This document shows, piece after piece, positions 8,679 through 19,472 of a stretch of DNA of 64,000 nt (within the stretch, counting starts at the first letter, position 1; every line of letters begins with the position of its first letter). Location: assembly GCF_002929355.1 (NCBI RefSeq), contig NZ_PJIR01000005.1, positions 1-64,000 on the forward strand, given 5' to 3'. This DNA is from Arthrobacter sp. B0490 (GTDB taxonomy: Bacteria > Actinomycetota > Actinomycetes > Actinomycetales > Micrococcaceae). Below the pieces are notes generated by a model. That model did no database searches, was not told where the DNA came from, and saw nothing but the letters and a program-made list of their open reading frames with translations. The position numbers were made by a program, and so were the translations under genes.

Positions 8679-9803
8679 TCAGGAGGCGTATGCGCCGACC
8701 AGCCGCACCGATCCGCCGTCGACGCCCTTGGCGCCCTGCACGTAGTCCGGACCGTCGGTGCTGCCGCCGCTCGCGGACCGCACGCCGCCCATGACCCAGG
8801 ACGGCACGCCCGCGGCATTCAGCTGTGCGAGGGCGGCATCCGCGCCGGACGCGCCGACGATCGCCACCATGCCCACACCGAGGTTGAGCGTGCGCTCGAG
8901 GTCGGGCAGGGGTACGTTGCCGAGCTGCGAGACGAGCGTGAAGATCGGCGGGAGCCCCCAGGTGGAACGGTCCACCGTCGCCTCGAGTCCGCGGGGCAGC
9001 ACGCGGGCGAGGTTGGCGGCCAGGCCGCCGCCGGTGACATGGCTGAAGCCGTGCACCTGCGCGGCGTCGGTGCGGGCGAGTGCCAGGCAGTCGGCGGCAT
9101 AGACGCGCGTGGGCTCGAGGAGTTCCTCGCCGAGGGTCCGCCCGAGCTCCGACACCTGCCGGTCGAGCGCCCAGCCCGCCTGGTTGATGACACGGCGCAC
9201 CAGCGAGTACCCGTTGGAGTGGAGGCCGGAGGACGCCATGGCGATCACGACGTCGCCCTCACGGACGCGTTCCGGGCCGAGCACGCGGTCCGCCTCGACC
9301 ACGCCCGTCGCGGCTCCCGCGACGTCGTACTCGTGCTCGCCGAGCAGGCCCGGGTGCTCCGCGGTCTCCCCGCCCACCAGGGCCGTGCCCGCCGCCGAGC
9401 AGCCGGCCGCGATGCCGCGGACGATGTCCGCGATGCGTTCGGGGACCACCTTCCCGCACGCGATGTAGTCGGTCATGAACAGCGGCTCGGCGCCGACCAC
9501 CACGATGTCGTCGACCACCATCCCCACGAGGTCGAAGCCGATGGTGTCGTGGATGTCCATGGCCTGCGCGATCGCGACCTTGGTGCCGACACCGTCGGTC
9601 GACGTCGCGAGGAGCGGCCTCGTGTAGGTGAGGAGGCGGGACACGTCGAAGAGTCCGGCGAAACCGCCCACCCCGCCGATGACCTGCTCGCCGTGCGTGG
9701 CCCGCACGGCGTCCTTCATGAGCTCGACGGCGCGGTCACCCGCCTCGACGTCCACTCCTGCGCTGGCGTACGTGATGGGATTGCGCAGCTGATCCAGGCT
9801 CAT
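8679..9803 (-). CDS. purM: phosphoribosylformylglycinamidine cyclo-ligase (AIR synthetase)
   Basis: A 374-aa enzyme catalysing ATP-dependent ring closure of FGAM to AIR in purine synthesis. It begins MSLDQLRNPITYASAGVDVE and keeps the family's core, including GGVGGFAGLFD, STDGVGTK and GGETAEHPG. The ATG overlaps the purF stop by 4 nt (ATGA), indicating translational coupling in a purF-purM operon. Confidence 0.96.
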   Translation of the reverse strand: MSLDQLRNPITYASAGVDVEAGDRAVELMKDAVRATHGEQVIGGVGGFAGLFDVSRLLTYTRPLLATSTDGVGTKVAIAQAMDIHDTIGFDLVGMVVDDIVVVGAEPLFMTDYIACGKVVPERIADIVRGIAAGCSAAGTALVGGETAEHPGLLGEHEYDVAGAATGVVEADRVLGPERVREGDVVIAMASSGLHSNGYSLVRRVINQAGWALDRQVSELGRTLGEELLEPTRVYAADCLALARTDAAQVHGFSHVTGGGLAANLARVLPRGLEATVDRSTWGLPPIFTLVSQLGNVPLPDLERTLNLGVGMVAIVGASGADAALAQLNAAGVPSWVMGGVRSASGGSTDGPDYVQGAKGVDGGSVRLVGAYAS

Positions 9804-11359
9804 ACCCGCTCTTTCTTGTCCTCGTCGGTCAATACGGCCTCGAACTCGGCGTCGGGCCCGGGATCGCATCCCGTGGCGCCGACCTTGTCGGCGGGGTCCA
9901 GCCGCTCGAGCAGGTTCTTGCCCAGACGGTCGTCGTCGGGCAGGGCGATGGGGTAGGTGCCGGTGAAGCAGGCCGTGCACAGGCGTTCGCGCGGCTGCTG
10001 CGTGGCGTCGATCATGCCGTCCTCGGAGATGTACGCGAGGCTGTCGGCACCGATCGACGTGCTGATCTCGTCGATCGCCGCGCCGTTGGCGATCAGCTCG
10101 GCGCGGGACGCGAAGTCGATGCCGTAGAAGCAGGGCCAGCGCACGGGCGGCGAGGAGATCTTCACGTGGACCTCGGCGGCCCCCGCCTCGCGCAGCATGC
10201 GGACGACGGCCCGCTGCGTGTTGCCGCGCACGATCGAGTCGTCGACCACGATGATGCGCTTGCCGCGGATGACGGACTCGAGGGCGTTGAGCTTGAGCCG
10301 GATGCCGAGCTGGCGCAGTGTCTGGCTGGGCTGGATGAAGGTGCGGCCCACGTACGCGTTCTTCACGAAGCCGTGGGCGAAGGGGATGCCGGACTCCTCC
10401 GCGAAGCCGACGGCGGCGGGGGTGCCCGATTCGGGGACAGGGATCACGATGTCCGCTGCCGCCGAGTTCTCGCGGGCCAACTGCCGGCCCATCTCCACGC
10501 GGGCCTCGTACACCGAGCGACCCGCGATCGCGGCGTCGGGCCGGGCCAGGTAGACGTATTCGAAGACGCACCCGGCAGGGGTCGGTGAGGCGAAGCGGCT
10601 GCTGCGCACGCCGTCCTCGTCGATGGCGATGAACTCGCCGGGCTCGATCTCGCGGATGTAGCTCGCACCCACGGTGGCGAGGGCCGCCTGCTCTGAGGCG
10701 ACGACCCAGCCGCGCTCGAGACGGCCGAGGACCAGCGGGCGGACACCGTAGGCATCCCGCGCCGCGTACAGCGTGCCTTCGTCCATGAAGACGAAGCAGA
10801 AGGCACCGCGGATGCTCGGTAGCAGCTCAAGGGCCGTCTGCTCGAGCGAGCGGTCGTCGTCGCCGCCGAGGAGCGCGGTGACGAGGGCCGTATCCGTCGT
10901 GTTGCCCTGCGCCATCTCGCCGGCGCGGGGCTTGCCGCCGCGGGTGAGGACCATCTGGTAGAGCTCGGCCGAGTTGGTGAGGTTGCCGTTGTGGGCCAGG
11001 GCCACGGTGCCGGCGGCGGTGGCGCCGAGGGTGGGCTGCGCGTTGGCCCAGTGCGAGGAGCCGGTGGTGGAGTACCGGCAGTGGCCGACGGCGATGTGGC
11101 CGGTCAGCGTGTTGAGCGTGGACTCGTCGAAGACCTGGGACACGAGCCCCATGTCCTTGTAGACGTTGATCCGGTGGCCGTCGCTCGTCGCGATGCCCGC
11201 CGATTCCTGGCCCCGGTGCTGCAGCGCGTAGAGGCCGTAGTAGGCGAGTTTTGCCACCTCCTCGCCGGGAGCCCAGACACCGAAGACGCCGCAGGCGTCC
11301 TGTGGTCCTTTTTCGCCGGGGAGAAGATCGTGGGAGAGTTGTCCGTCGCCGCGCACCAT
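9800..11359 (-). CDS. purF: amidophosphoribosyltransferase
   Basis: A 519-aa enzyme for the first committed step of purine synthesis, PRPP plus glutamine to phosphoribosylamine. A 22-residue propeptide precedes the catalytic C23 in DACGVFG, so the protein should be processed to expose the N-terminal nucleophile of its glutaminase domain. The PRPP-binding loop VVDDSIVRGNT is intact. No strong Shine-Dalgarno precedes the ATG at 11359, but upstream alternatives are worse. It heads the purF-purM pair. Confidence 0.96.
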   Translation of the reverse strand: MVRGDGQLSHDLLPGEKGPQDACGVFGVWAPGEEVAKLAYYGLYALQHRGQESAGIATSDGHRINVYKDMGLVSQVFDESTLNTLTGHIAVGHCRYSTTGSSHWANAQPTLGATAAGTVALAHNGNLTNSAELYQMVLTRGGKPRAGEMAQGNTTDTALVTALLGGDDDRSLEQTALELLPSIRGAFCFVFMDEGTLYAARDAYGVRPLVLGRLERGWVVASEQAALATVGASYIREIEPGEFIAIDEDGVRSSRFASPTPAGCVFEYVYLARPDAAIAGRSVYEARVEMGRQLARENSAAADIVIPVPESGTPAAVGFAEESGIPFAHGFVKNAYVGRTFIQPSQTLRQLGIRLKLNALESVIRGKRIIVVDDSIVRGNTQRAVVRMLREAGAAEVHVKISSPPVRWPCFYGIDFASRAELIANGAAIDEISTSIGADSLAYISEDGMIDATQQPRERLCTACFTGTYPIALPDDDRLGKNLLERLDPADKVGATGCDPGPDAEFEAVLTDEDKKERV

Positions 11360-11428
11360 GCGGCCATTCTCTCATGCTGGGCGGCAGCCACCGGCGCGGA
11401 TGTGCGGCGCCGGTCCGGCCGCCACCCG

Positions 11429-12565
11429 TCAGCCCGAAGGTGTAGGAAGCCCGCCGGCCATCCGTCCGATGAGCCGCTCCATGCGGGCGATGCCCACGAA
11501 GCGGCCCGCGTTGTCGGTCACGAGCAGCGGCGCGAAGCGGGTGCCCCGCTCCCGGGTGATGGATCGCATGAGGGCCTCGTCGACGGGCGTGTCCACGTTC
11601 ACGACCATCCCGGGGGTGACGATGCCCAGGCCGGCCCCCTCCTCGGTCAGGATCGCGACGGGTCTCCGTCCGTCGAGCAGCACGACGTCGGTGAGGAACG
11701 GGTTCGCCGCGAAGAGGGCGGCGGCGGAGCCGGGGGACACCGCGGTCGCGACGGGTTCGATGACGCCGCGCACCGTGGACGCGGGAGCGGTGCGGGACCG
11801 GGACGAGAGGCGCAGTGCGAGGTCGACGTCCAGTGCCTGCCAGGGCGGGGCCGGACGACCGAGGAGGTATCCCTGGACGAGCGGGACGCCCAGCGCCGCC
11901 AGGGCGTCGAGCTCCTCCACTCGCTCGACGCCCTCCGCGAGGACCCAGGCATCGACCCGGCCCGCGAACAGCCCGAGCATCTCGATCAGTGCCCGCTTCG
12001 CCTCGTCGACGTCGATGTCGCGCACGAGTTCGCGGTCCAGCTTGATCATGGAGGGACGCAGTGCGAGCAGGTGCTGCAGCCCCGCGTACCCGGACCCGGC
12101 GTCGTCGACGGCGATGAGCGCCCCGGCGGCGCGCAGGGACTCGACGTGCGGTTCCAGCTCGAGGTACGAGTCGATGGGGGTCTGCTCCGTGAGCTCGACG
12201 ACGACGCCGCCCAGGTGTCCCTGCTCGGCCCACACGCTGCGCACGGCGGGAGACGGCAGCAGCCGGGGCGATACGTTGACGGTGAGGAAGCAGTTGGCGG
12301 GCAGGCTGCCGCGGTGGGCGAACGCGCTCCGCAGCGCGGCCGCCTCGAATGCTGCAGCACTCCCGGACCGGTGCGCCCGGGCGAACCACACCTCGGGGTC
12401 CTTCTCCGGATAGCCGGGGAATCGCGTGAGCGCCTCGTAGCCCACCACCGTGCCGCGCACGGTGTCGATGATCGGCTGGTAGGCGGAGGCCAGTCCCTCG
12501 CCCGAGCAGGCACGGGCGAGTTCAGCGGCCTCGTGCGCACCCTGGTCCTGGCGCAGCGCCGGCAC
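11429..12565 (-). CDS. EAL-domain c-di-GMP phosphodiesterase with C-terminal CBS-like region
   Basis: A 378-aa cytoplasmic protein. The EAL domain (about 25-250) has E44 in YEALTR, N97 in TVNVSP, E124 in VELTEQ, D154/D155 in VDDAGSG, K175 in IKLD and E211 in LAEGVE, so the residues that bind metal and c-di-GMP look complete. The C-terminal 120 residues (APLLVTDNAGRFVGIARME) resemble a CBS-type pair and may sense a ligand. There is no GGDEF domain. It starts at GTG 12565, 10 nt after the DUF1059 gene, without a clear Shine-Dalgarno, so its translation may be coupled. Confidence 0.85.
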   Translation of the reverse strand: MPALRQDQGAHEAAELARACSGEGLASAYQPIIDTVRGTVVGYEALTRFPGYPEKDPEVWFARAHRSGSAAAFEAAALRSAFAHRGSLPANCFLTVNVSPRLLPSPAVRSVWAEQGHLGGVVVELTEQTPIDSYLELEPHVESLRAAGALIAVDDAGSGYAGLQHLLALRPSMIKLDRELVRDIDVDEAKRALIEMLGLFAGRVDAWVLAEGVERVEELDALAALGVPLVQGYLLGRPAPPWQALDVDLALRLSSRSRTAPASTVRGVIEPVATAVSPGSAAALFAANPFLTDVVLLDGRRPVAILTEEGAGLGIVTPGMVVNVDTPVDEALMRSITRERGTRFAPLLVTDNAGRFVGIARMERLIGRMAGGLPTPSG

Positions 12566-12575
12566 GGAGGCAGGG

Positions 12576-12749
12576 TCAGACAGGGACGATGCTGCCGCGG
12601 ATCGCGCGGACGAGGTCGGGCGGGAGCTCCGTCAGCCCGTGCACGGACAGGGCGTGCGCGCCGACGCCCGCGAGGATCTCGTCGTCCGTGCCGCACACCC
12701 AGCGGGCGTCGCACCCCGGGACCACGTCTCCGCATGCAAAAGCCTTCAT
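12576..12749 (-). CDS. DUF1059 small protein
   Basis: A 57-aa protein starting MKAFACGDVVPGCDARWVCG, the standard DUF1059 opening with spaced cysteines, followed by a short helix-turn-helix-like tail. AGAGGAAGAG precedes the ATG. Its biochemical role is unknown. It sits immediately upstream of, and in the same direction as, the EAL protein, so the two are probably expressed together. Confidence 0.8.
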   Translation of the reverse strand: MKAFACGDVVPGCDARWVCGTDDEILAGVGAHALSVHGLTELPPDLVRAIRGSIVPV

Positions 12750-12856
12750 GAACTCTTCCTCTTCCCGGTACGACGGTGGACCCCCCACCCCTACTGTCGT
12801 CGGCGGGGGAGCGGCCGTTAGCAGATCCGCCGGGACGATCCTGCGGCGGGGAGGCG

Positions 12857-13285
12857 TCAGGCCGCGTCGTCGTCGTACGTGCGCTCCGCGCGGGCGCGTT
12901 CGGCTCGCCGGACGCTGCGCCGGTCGACGAGGAGGACCAGCAGGGCCGCGAGGAGCAGCCCGGGCAGGGCGAAGGCCACCGTGAAGAAGCCGAGGATCGA
13001 TTCGCGGGTGAGCGTGGGGTCGTCCGGTCCGGTGTAGGCGACGACGAGCGCCGCTGTGAACCCGACGAACGCGCCGAGCAGCATGAAGGGGACGAACTTC
13101 GGCGCCCTCCGGATGGTCACCTCGCGGTAGGCGGGTCCGGCGGGGGCCTCGCCGCGGACGGTCGCGCCCCGATCCGTGTCCCGGTCCGTGTCCCGGTCCG
13201 CGGGCCCAACGACCGGCGCCGGACCGTCGCCGCGCGGATCGGGCTGCTCGGGAGTGCTGTGCGGCAGGGGCTGGTCGGAGGTCAT
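12857..13285 (-). CDS. two-helix membrane protein of unknown function
   Basis: A 142-aa protein with a Pro/Asp-rich cytoplasmic N-terminus that includes DRDTDRDTDRG, encoded by a 12-bp tandem repeat near 13171-13194. Two hydrophobic segments follow (about 66-84 and 97-122), then an Arg-rich tail. I recognise no catalytic motif. Confidence 0.75.
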   Translation of the reverse strand: MTSDQPLPHSTPEQPDPRGDGPAPVVGPADRDTDRDTDRGATVRGEAPAGPAYREVTIRRAPKFVPFMLLGAFVGFTAALVVAYTGPDDPTLTRESILGFFTVAFALPGLLLAALLVLLVDRRSVRRAERARAERTYDDDAA

Positions 13286-13304
13286 GGTTTAAGGCTACCG
13301 GGCG

Positions 13305-14867
13305 TCAGCCTTCGCGTTCGACGAGCTGGTAGCCGTCCTCGCCGAAGACGAGCGTGTAGTCGGTGCCGGGGTAGCGCTGTTCGGCGTGGGCCTCGGCATC
13401 ACCCGGTCGGACGCCGCCCCAGCTCCAGTCGTCGGCGTCGACGATCAGGTAGTCCGGGGCCGGATTGGTGTTGCCGAGCCAGTACACGCGCGCCTCGGGG
13501 GTGAGGTAGGCCATCAGCACCACCCCGCTCTCCACCGTCGATCCGGCGGGGATGAGGTCCATCATGCGGTGGGCGGCGTCCCAGCGCTCCGACGGCCGGT
13601 AGGTCTCCGGTTCGGCGAGGACGGCGAACTTCTGGGCGGGCAGCAGGACGAGGCAGGCCGCGACGGCTGCGGGGACGCCCGCGAGGGCCGCGGTGCGGAC
13701 CCAGGCGCGGGGGTCCGTCCGGAGGAGATGGACGCCGTCCACGAGCGCGAGGAACAGCACGGGCATGAGGACCGCGCTGTAGTGCCACTCGTGCCCCCAG
13801 TACCATTCCTCGCTCGAGGCGAACCGCCACAGGAGGGTGGGCACCAGCACGAGGCCCAGCGGTGACCGGAGGAACAGGAATCCGCCGGCGACCAGGAGGA
13901 GCAGCAGCGTCTCGTACTTGGCGGTGCCGGAGACGAGGCCGACGACGGCGTCGGCAGGATCCGCGGCCATCCCGCCGACGTCGATCCGGTCCGAGTAGTC
14001 GTACTGGCCGGCAGCGTTGAGGGCGGGCAGGATCACGCGGACGGAGACGACCAGCCACAGCGCACCCCAGGCGGCCAGCCACAGCCCGGCGGGGGTGCGG
14101 AGCCGCCACGCGAGGACCAGCCCCAGCGCGACGACCGTCAGCCCCAGGTCCTCCTTCACGAAGACCAGCAGCCCGCCGGACACGACGGCGGGCACCACGC
14201 GCCGCAGCAGGACGGCCTCGAGGCTCAGCGCGAGCAGGGGTACCGCGAAGGCGATCTCGTGGAACTGCGCGGCGACCGCCGACTGGAGGCCCCAGGACAG
14301 GGCGTAGGCGATCCCGACCGCGATGCCCGCGACCGGCCCGAGGAACCGCGTCCCCGCCCTGGCGACCACGGCCACCGAGAGTCCGAAGAGGAGGTCCTGC
14401 ACGATCAGGAGGGTGAGCCCCGACGGCGCGAGCGCGTAGGCGGGCGCGAGGAGGACGAGCAGCGGGTGGAAGTGGTCGCCGAGGAGGTTGAAGCCCTCGC
14501 CCTTGATGGGCACAATCGGCGCACCGAATCCGGCATAGGCCTTCGCGAGCTGCGTGAAGATCCCGAGGTCCCAGGACGGCGACGCCAGCTGGTTCCACTG
14601 GGTGACGGAGAAGAGGATGTAGAGGGCGGCCGCCGCGAGGCCCGTCAGCCAGGCCCCGGGTGGCTGGCGGCGTACCGCCGCCGCGGTGCGGGTGCGGAGC
14701 GATTGCGGGCCGCCCTGGGGTCCCGTGTCCCTCGCACCGCGGACCCGTGCCGTCGAACCGTGCTGCCGGCCGTGCAGCAGGTCGTGTCGCTGGTCGCCGC
14801 GCGCCTGTCCTGCCGGGGCGGCCGATCCCGTCGCGGGGGCCGGATCCACGGACCTGTCGGTGCTCAC
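13305..14867 (-). CDS. DUF2079 polytopic membrane protein
   Basis: A 520-aa integral membrane protein with about a dozen hydrophobic segments. Family features include [16 protein letters not shown] near the first loop and [13 protein letters not shown] after it. DUF2079 proteins have a GT-C glycosyltransferase-like layout, but no activity is established. The GTG at 14867 overlaps the preceding stop (GTGA) and gives a soluble 60-residue basic N-terminus before the first helix; a longer frame upstream is a non-coding artefact. Confidence 0.85.
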   Translation of the reverse strand: MSTDRSVDPAPATGSAAPAGQARGDQRHDLLHGRQHGSTARVRGARDTGPQGGPQSLRTRTAAAVRRQPPGAWLTGLAAAALYILFSVTQWNQLASPSWDLGIFTQLAKAYAGFGAPIVPIKGEGFNLLGDHFHPLLVLLAPAYALAPSGLTLLIVQDLLFGLSVAVVARAGTRFLGPVAGIAVGIAYALSWGLQSAVAAQFHEIAFAVPLLALSLEAVLLRRVVPAVVSGGLLVFVKEDLGLTVVALGLVLAWRLRTPAGLWLAAWGALWLVVSVRVILPALNAAGQYDYSDRIDVGGMAADPADAVVGLVSGTAKYETLLLLLVAGGFLFLRSPLGLVLVPTLLWRFASSEEWYWGHEWHYSAVLMPVLFLALVDGVHLLRTDPRAWVRTAALAGVPAAVAACLVLLPAQKFAVLAEPETYRPSERWDAAHRMMDLIPAGSTVESGVVLMAYLTPEARVYWLGNTNPAPDYLIVDADDWSWGGVRPGDAEAHAEQRYPGTDYTLVFGEDGYQLVEREG

Positions 14868-15229
14868 GCGGGGCGCCGGAAGAGGGGAAGCCACGCGCTG
14901 AGGTCGGCGCGCTGGCCGGACGCCGCGACCTTCCCTGCTGCGAGCGCCCGAGGCCAGTCCGTGCCACCCGTGACGAGATCGAGCCAGGTGGCGGCGTCCG
15001 TCTCGACGACGTTCGGGGGGGTGCCGCGGGTGTGGCGCGGGCCCTCGACGCACTGGGTCACCCCGAAGGGCGGCACGCGGACCTCCACGCTGTTGCCGGG
15101 CGCGAGCTCGGCGAGCTCCTCGAGGGTGAACCGCACGGCGGTCGCGAGTTCCGTGCGGCGGGCCGAGCCGGCGGCCACCTGCGCCAGTGCCCGGTGGCCG
15201 TCCTCGGGGGTGATGCGTCGCCTCGCCAC
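14864..15229 (-). CDS. bacterial SCP (sterol-carrier-protein-like) family protein
   Basis: A 121-aa soluble protein matching the actinobacterial SCP-like family found next to asparaginase or purine genes. The [20 protein letters not shown] stretch is characteristic, and the C-terminus carries the TWLDLVTG and ASGQRADLS motifs. A lipid-binding role is inferred from the fold only. The GTG start is 9 nt past the asparaginase stop, and its own stop overlaps the next start, so the three genes form an operon. Confidence 0.8.
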   Translation of the reverse strand: MARRRITPEDGHRALAQVAAGSARRTELATAVRFTLEELAELAPGNSVEVRVPPFGVTQCVEGPRHTRGTPPNVVETDAATWLDLVTGGTDWPRALAAGKVAASGQRADLSAWLPLFRRPA

Positions 15230-15238
15230 GGTGCTGCC

Positions 15239-16243
15239 CTAGTCGAGCAGTGCCATGACGGGGGCGGCGAGCCGCATGCTGCCGACCGGGCGTCCGCCGC
15301 CGAGGATCGGCCGCACGACCTTCCCGAGGACCTCTCCCACCTTCTCGGCGTCGATCGCGCCGGAGGCCGCGAGGAGGGTCAGCCCCACGAGCGTCGCCGC
15401 CCGCGCATTGCCGTCCAGCACCTTCAGGGCCAAGGCAGCCCCGGTGGGCGCGGCCAGGACGAGGACGCCTTCCGCCCCGCTCTTGGCGAGGACCCCGAGG
15501 TCCTCCATGACCACGGAGTTCTCCATGCCGTTGCCGTGCACGGCCCAGGGGTAGTCGAGCATCGCGGTGGCGATCGTCGCAGCACGCGCGTCGGCGTGCT
15601 TGTCGGAGGGCGCCTTCGCGATCCTGCCGATGCCGCGCGCGAGACCCGTCAGCGAGACGGCGGCCACGGGCGCGCCGCACCCGTCCACGCCCCACGCGGC
15701 CACGGTCTCCTCCGTGTACTCCTCGATGACCGAGGCCACCGACTGCTGGAGCGGGTGGGTGGGCTCGAGGTAGGTCGCTGTGTCCCAGCCGTTCTCGGTG
15801 CACGCCCACAGGAAGGCGGCGTGCTTGCCCGAGCAGTTGAACGCGATGCGCTGCCTGCCCTTCCCGCTCCGGACGAGGTGGTTGCGCGCCTCCTCGTCCT
15901 GCGGCCAGTCCTCGGGGCACTGGAGGTGTTCCTCGGTGACGCCGGCGGCATCGAGCATGGTGCGCACCACGTCCATGTGTTCGGTGCTGCCCACGTGGCT
16001 CGCCGTCGCCAGGGCCACCTGGGGGCCGCGCAGCGGCACGCCGGCCTTCATGCTCGCGAGGGCCTGGAACGGTTTGAGCGTGGAACGGGGGAAGATCGGG
16101 CTCGTGATGTCCCCGAGCCCGGTCACGACGGAGCCGTCGGCCGCGAGGACGACGGCGGCACCCACGTGGCGGGACTCGATGAAACCGTTGCGTTCGAGGA
16201 CCGCGAGGTCCACGGCGTCGGCCGTGGTGAAGGTGGAGGGCAT
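15239..16243 (-). CDS. L-asparaginase, AnsA/PF06089 type
   Basis: A 334-aa enzyme of the asparaginase II (PF06089) family, predicted to hydrolyse asparagine to aspartate and ammonia. Recognisable segments are ERNGFIESRHVG at the N-terminus, SPIFPRSTLKPFQA, NCSGKHAAFL and VDGCGAPV. It has no signal peptide, so it is cytoplasmic. The ATG at 16243 was chosen over an upstream frame that lacks conserved sequence. It is first of three genes with the SCP-like and DUF2079 proteins. Confidence 0.88.
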   Translation of the reverse strand: MPSTFTTADAVDLAVLERNGFIESRHVGAAVVLAADGSVVTGLGDITSPIFPRSTLKPFQALASMKAGVPLRGPQVALATASHVGSTEHMDVVRTMLDAAGVTEEHLQCPEDWPQDEEARNHLVRSGKGRQRIAFNCSGKHAAFLWACTENGWDTATYLEPTHPLQQSVASVIEEYTEETVAAWGVDGCGAPVAAVSLTGLARGIGRIAKAPSDKHADARAATIATAMLDYPWAVHGNGMENSVVMEDLGVLAKSGAEGVLVLAAPTGAALALKVLDGNARAATLVGLTLLAASGAIDAEKVGEVLGKVVRPILGGGRPVGSMRLAAPVMALLD

Positions 16244-16387
16244 GGGTCCAGTATTCCCTACTCGATTCCCTCCCCGTCGTGCCGCCCGGGGTGCACCGGG
16301 CGGCAACTGCGCCCACCGGAGGGAACGGGTCATCCGGGGGGCGCAGACCTGGTGGGCGTCACCGCTCCTGGTTCTTGGGGGCCGGTG

Positions 16388-18064
16388 TCACTTCACGGTG
16401 AACTGGACCGTCTGCCAGCCCGAGGCGCCGTCCGGGACGGTCTCGGCGCGCTCCTCGGTCTGGAGGCCGTCGACGCGGTCCGTCGCCCGCGCACGGACGG
16501 AATGGAGCCCGGATCCGAGGGTCAGTTCGTGGGACCACTGGCGCCACGTGTCCACGGACGCCTCGGCCGCGAGTGTCACGTCCTCCCAGTCCCCGCCGTC
16601 GACGGAGACCTCGACCTTCCCGATGCCCCGCTGCTGCGACCACGCGACGCCACCGATCATGACCTGGCCGGCGTCGACCGACGCGAAGGACTCCGGGACC
16701 TCGACGCGTGCCATGGTCTTGATGGGGCCCTTCTCGGACCAGCCGCGGTCCGTCCAGTACGCGGTCCGGTCGGCGAAGCGCGTCACCTCGAGGTCGACCA
16801 CCCACTTGGTCGCGGAGACGTACCCGAACAGGCCGGGCACCACCATGCGGACCGGGAACCCGTGCTCGACCGGCAGCGGCTCGCCGTTCATGGCGATGGC
16901 GAGGATGGCGTCGCGGTCGTCCTGGAGGACGGGCAGCGGCGTGGAGGCGCTGAAGCCGTCGGAGCTCGTGGACAGGACCATGTCCGCGCCGTCGAGGGGC
17001 TTCGCCCGGGCGAGGACCTCCCGCAGCGGGTAGCCGAGCCACTTCGCATTGCCGGCGAGGTAGCCACCCACGGGGTTGGACACGCAGGTGAGGGTGATGT
17101 GCCGTTCGATCAGGTCGGCGTCGAGGAGGTCCTGGAACGAGAGCTCGAACTCCTCCTCGACCATGCCGTGCACGCGCAGCACCCAGTCCTCGGTGGTGAG
17201 CTGCGGGACGCTCAGCGCGGTGTCGATCCGGTAGAAGTCGCCGTTCGGCGTGACGAAGGGCGTCACGCCCGCGACGGGGGACTGCACGCCGGCAGGGAGG
17301 GCGGGTGCCGGGCTGGCCGGCGCGGGGAACTGCAGGCTGTCCCGGACCGCGGCGATGTTGGTGCGTGCACCCGCGAGCAGGCGTCCGCCGCCTGCGGCCG
17401 CCGCGGCGACGACGGCCGTGACGCCGGCGGCGGCGAAGAATCCGCGGCGCGAGGTGGAGCCCCGTACGGCGGCGGATCCCGCGGCGGAGGAGGTAGCGTG
17501 CCCGCGGGGCTCGGTGATCGCGACGGTGGTGCGCTCGCCCGCGGAAGCATCGAGCCGTCCGCCTCGGGCGGCGTCGGGTGGGCTGACGGCAGGGGTGGCC
17601 GCGGGTGCGGCGGCGCGGCGCAGCCGCGCGGTGAGCCACCGGAGGGCGAGCAGGCCCGCCGCGGTGCCGACGACGGTCGGGACGGCGTCGGGCAGGGAGG
17701 ACCCGGCGCGCGTCAGGACACAGGCCAGGATGATGGCGCCCATGAGGAGGACCCCGGCCACACCCAGCACCCACCTGCGGAAAGCCACGATGCCGAGGAC
17801 TGCCGCCAGGAGCGTGATCGTCACGCCCATCCCGACCAGCAGGGCCAGCTTGTCGTTGGTGCCGAACGTCGCGATCGCGAAGTCCTTCATCCACGGCGGG
17901 GTGAAGTCGATGAAGGTGGAGCCCATCGCGACGATCGGCGTGGCGCTCGCGCGGAAGAAGGCGCCGGCGAGTTCGGCGGTCCCGAGCACCACCCCTGCGG
18001 CGAGGATTCCGGCCAGGGCGGCCAGGAGGGAGGTGCCGCGGCGGCGCTCGGGGAGGTTGCTCAT
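16388..18064 (-). CDS. membrane-anchored molybdopterin oxidoreductase, sulfite-oxidase fold
   Basis: A 558-aa protein in two parts. Residues 10-145 carry about four transmembrane helices. A linker leads to a twin-arginine-like motif STSRRGFFAAAGV (204-216) plus a hydrophobic run, and then a sulfite-oxidase catalytic domain with the molybdenum-ligand Cys C327 in TLTCVSNPVGG, followed by the Ig-like dimerisation domain. The catalytic part should be outside the membrane. The substrate is not predictable. The ATG at 18064 has only a weak ribosome site. It is divergent from purD. Confidence 0.87.
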   Translation of the reverse strand: MSNLPERRRGTSLLAALAGILAAGVVLGTAELAGAFFRASATPIVAMGSTFIDFTPPWMKDFAIATFGTNDKLALLVGMGVTITLLAAVLGIVAFRRWVLGVAGVLLMGAIILACVLTRAGSSLPDAVPTVVGTAAGLLALRWLTARLRRAAAPAATPAVSPPDAARGGRLDASAGERTTVAITEPRGHATSSAAGSAAVRGSTSRRGFFAAAGVTAVVAAAAAGGGRLLAGARTNIAAVRDSLQFPAPASPAPALPAGVQSPVAGVTPFVTPNGDFYRIDTALSVPQLTTEDWVLRVHGMVEEEFELSFQDLLDADLIERHITLTCVSNPVGGYLAGNAKWLGYPLREVLARAKPLDGADMVLSTSSDGFSASTPLPVLQDDRDAILAIAMNGEPLPVEHGFPVRMVVPGLFGYVSATKWVVDLEVTRFADRTAYWTDRGWSEKGPIKTMARVEVPESFASVDAGQVMIGGVAWSQQRGIGKVEVSVDGGDWEDVTLAAEASVDTWRQWSHELTLGSGLHSVRARATDRVDGLQTEERAETVPDGASGWQTVQFTVK

Positions 18065-18165
18065 GGAAAGTATTCGGAGAGGGGTCGAGGGGGTATGGGT
18101 ACGGGAGGCTCCGTAACAGGCGATCATCGGGGCGCCGGACGCTGGGTGGGCCGTGCCCCCTCCAG

Positions 18166-18179
18166 TACGCTGTCCTACT

Positions 18180-18182
<3 letters not shown>
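18166..18182 (+). promoter_or_regulatory. TACGCT -10 box with a leaderless purD start
   Basis: TACGCT (18166-18171) lies 8 nt before the GTG of purD, and no Shine-Dalgarno is visible. In actinobacteria this geometry typically gives a transcript beginning at or next to the start codon. Confidence 0.45.
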
Positions 18183-19468
<1,286 letters not shown>

Positions 19469-19472
<4 letters not shown>

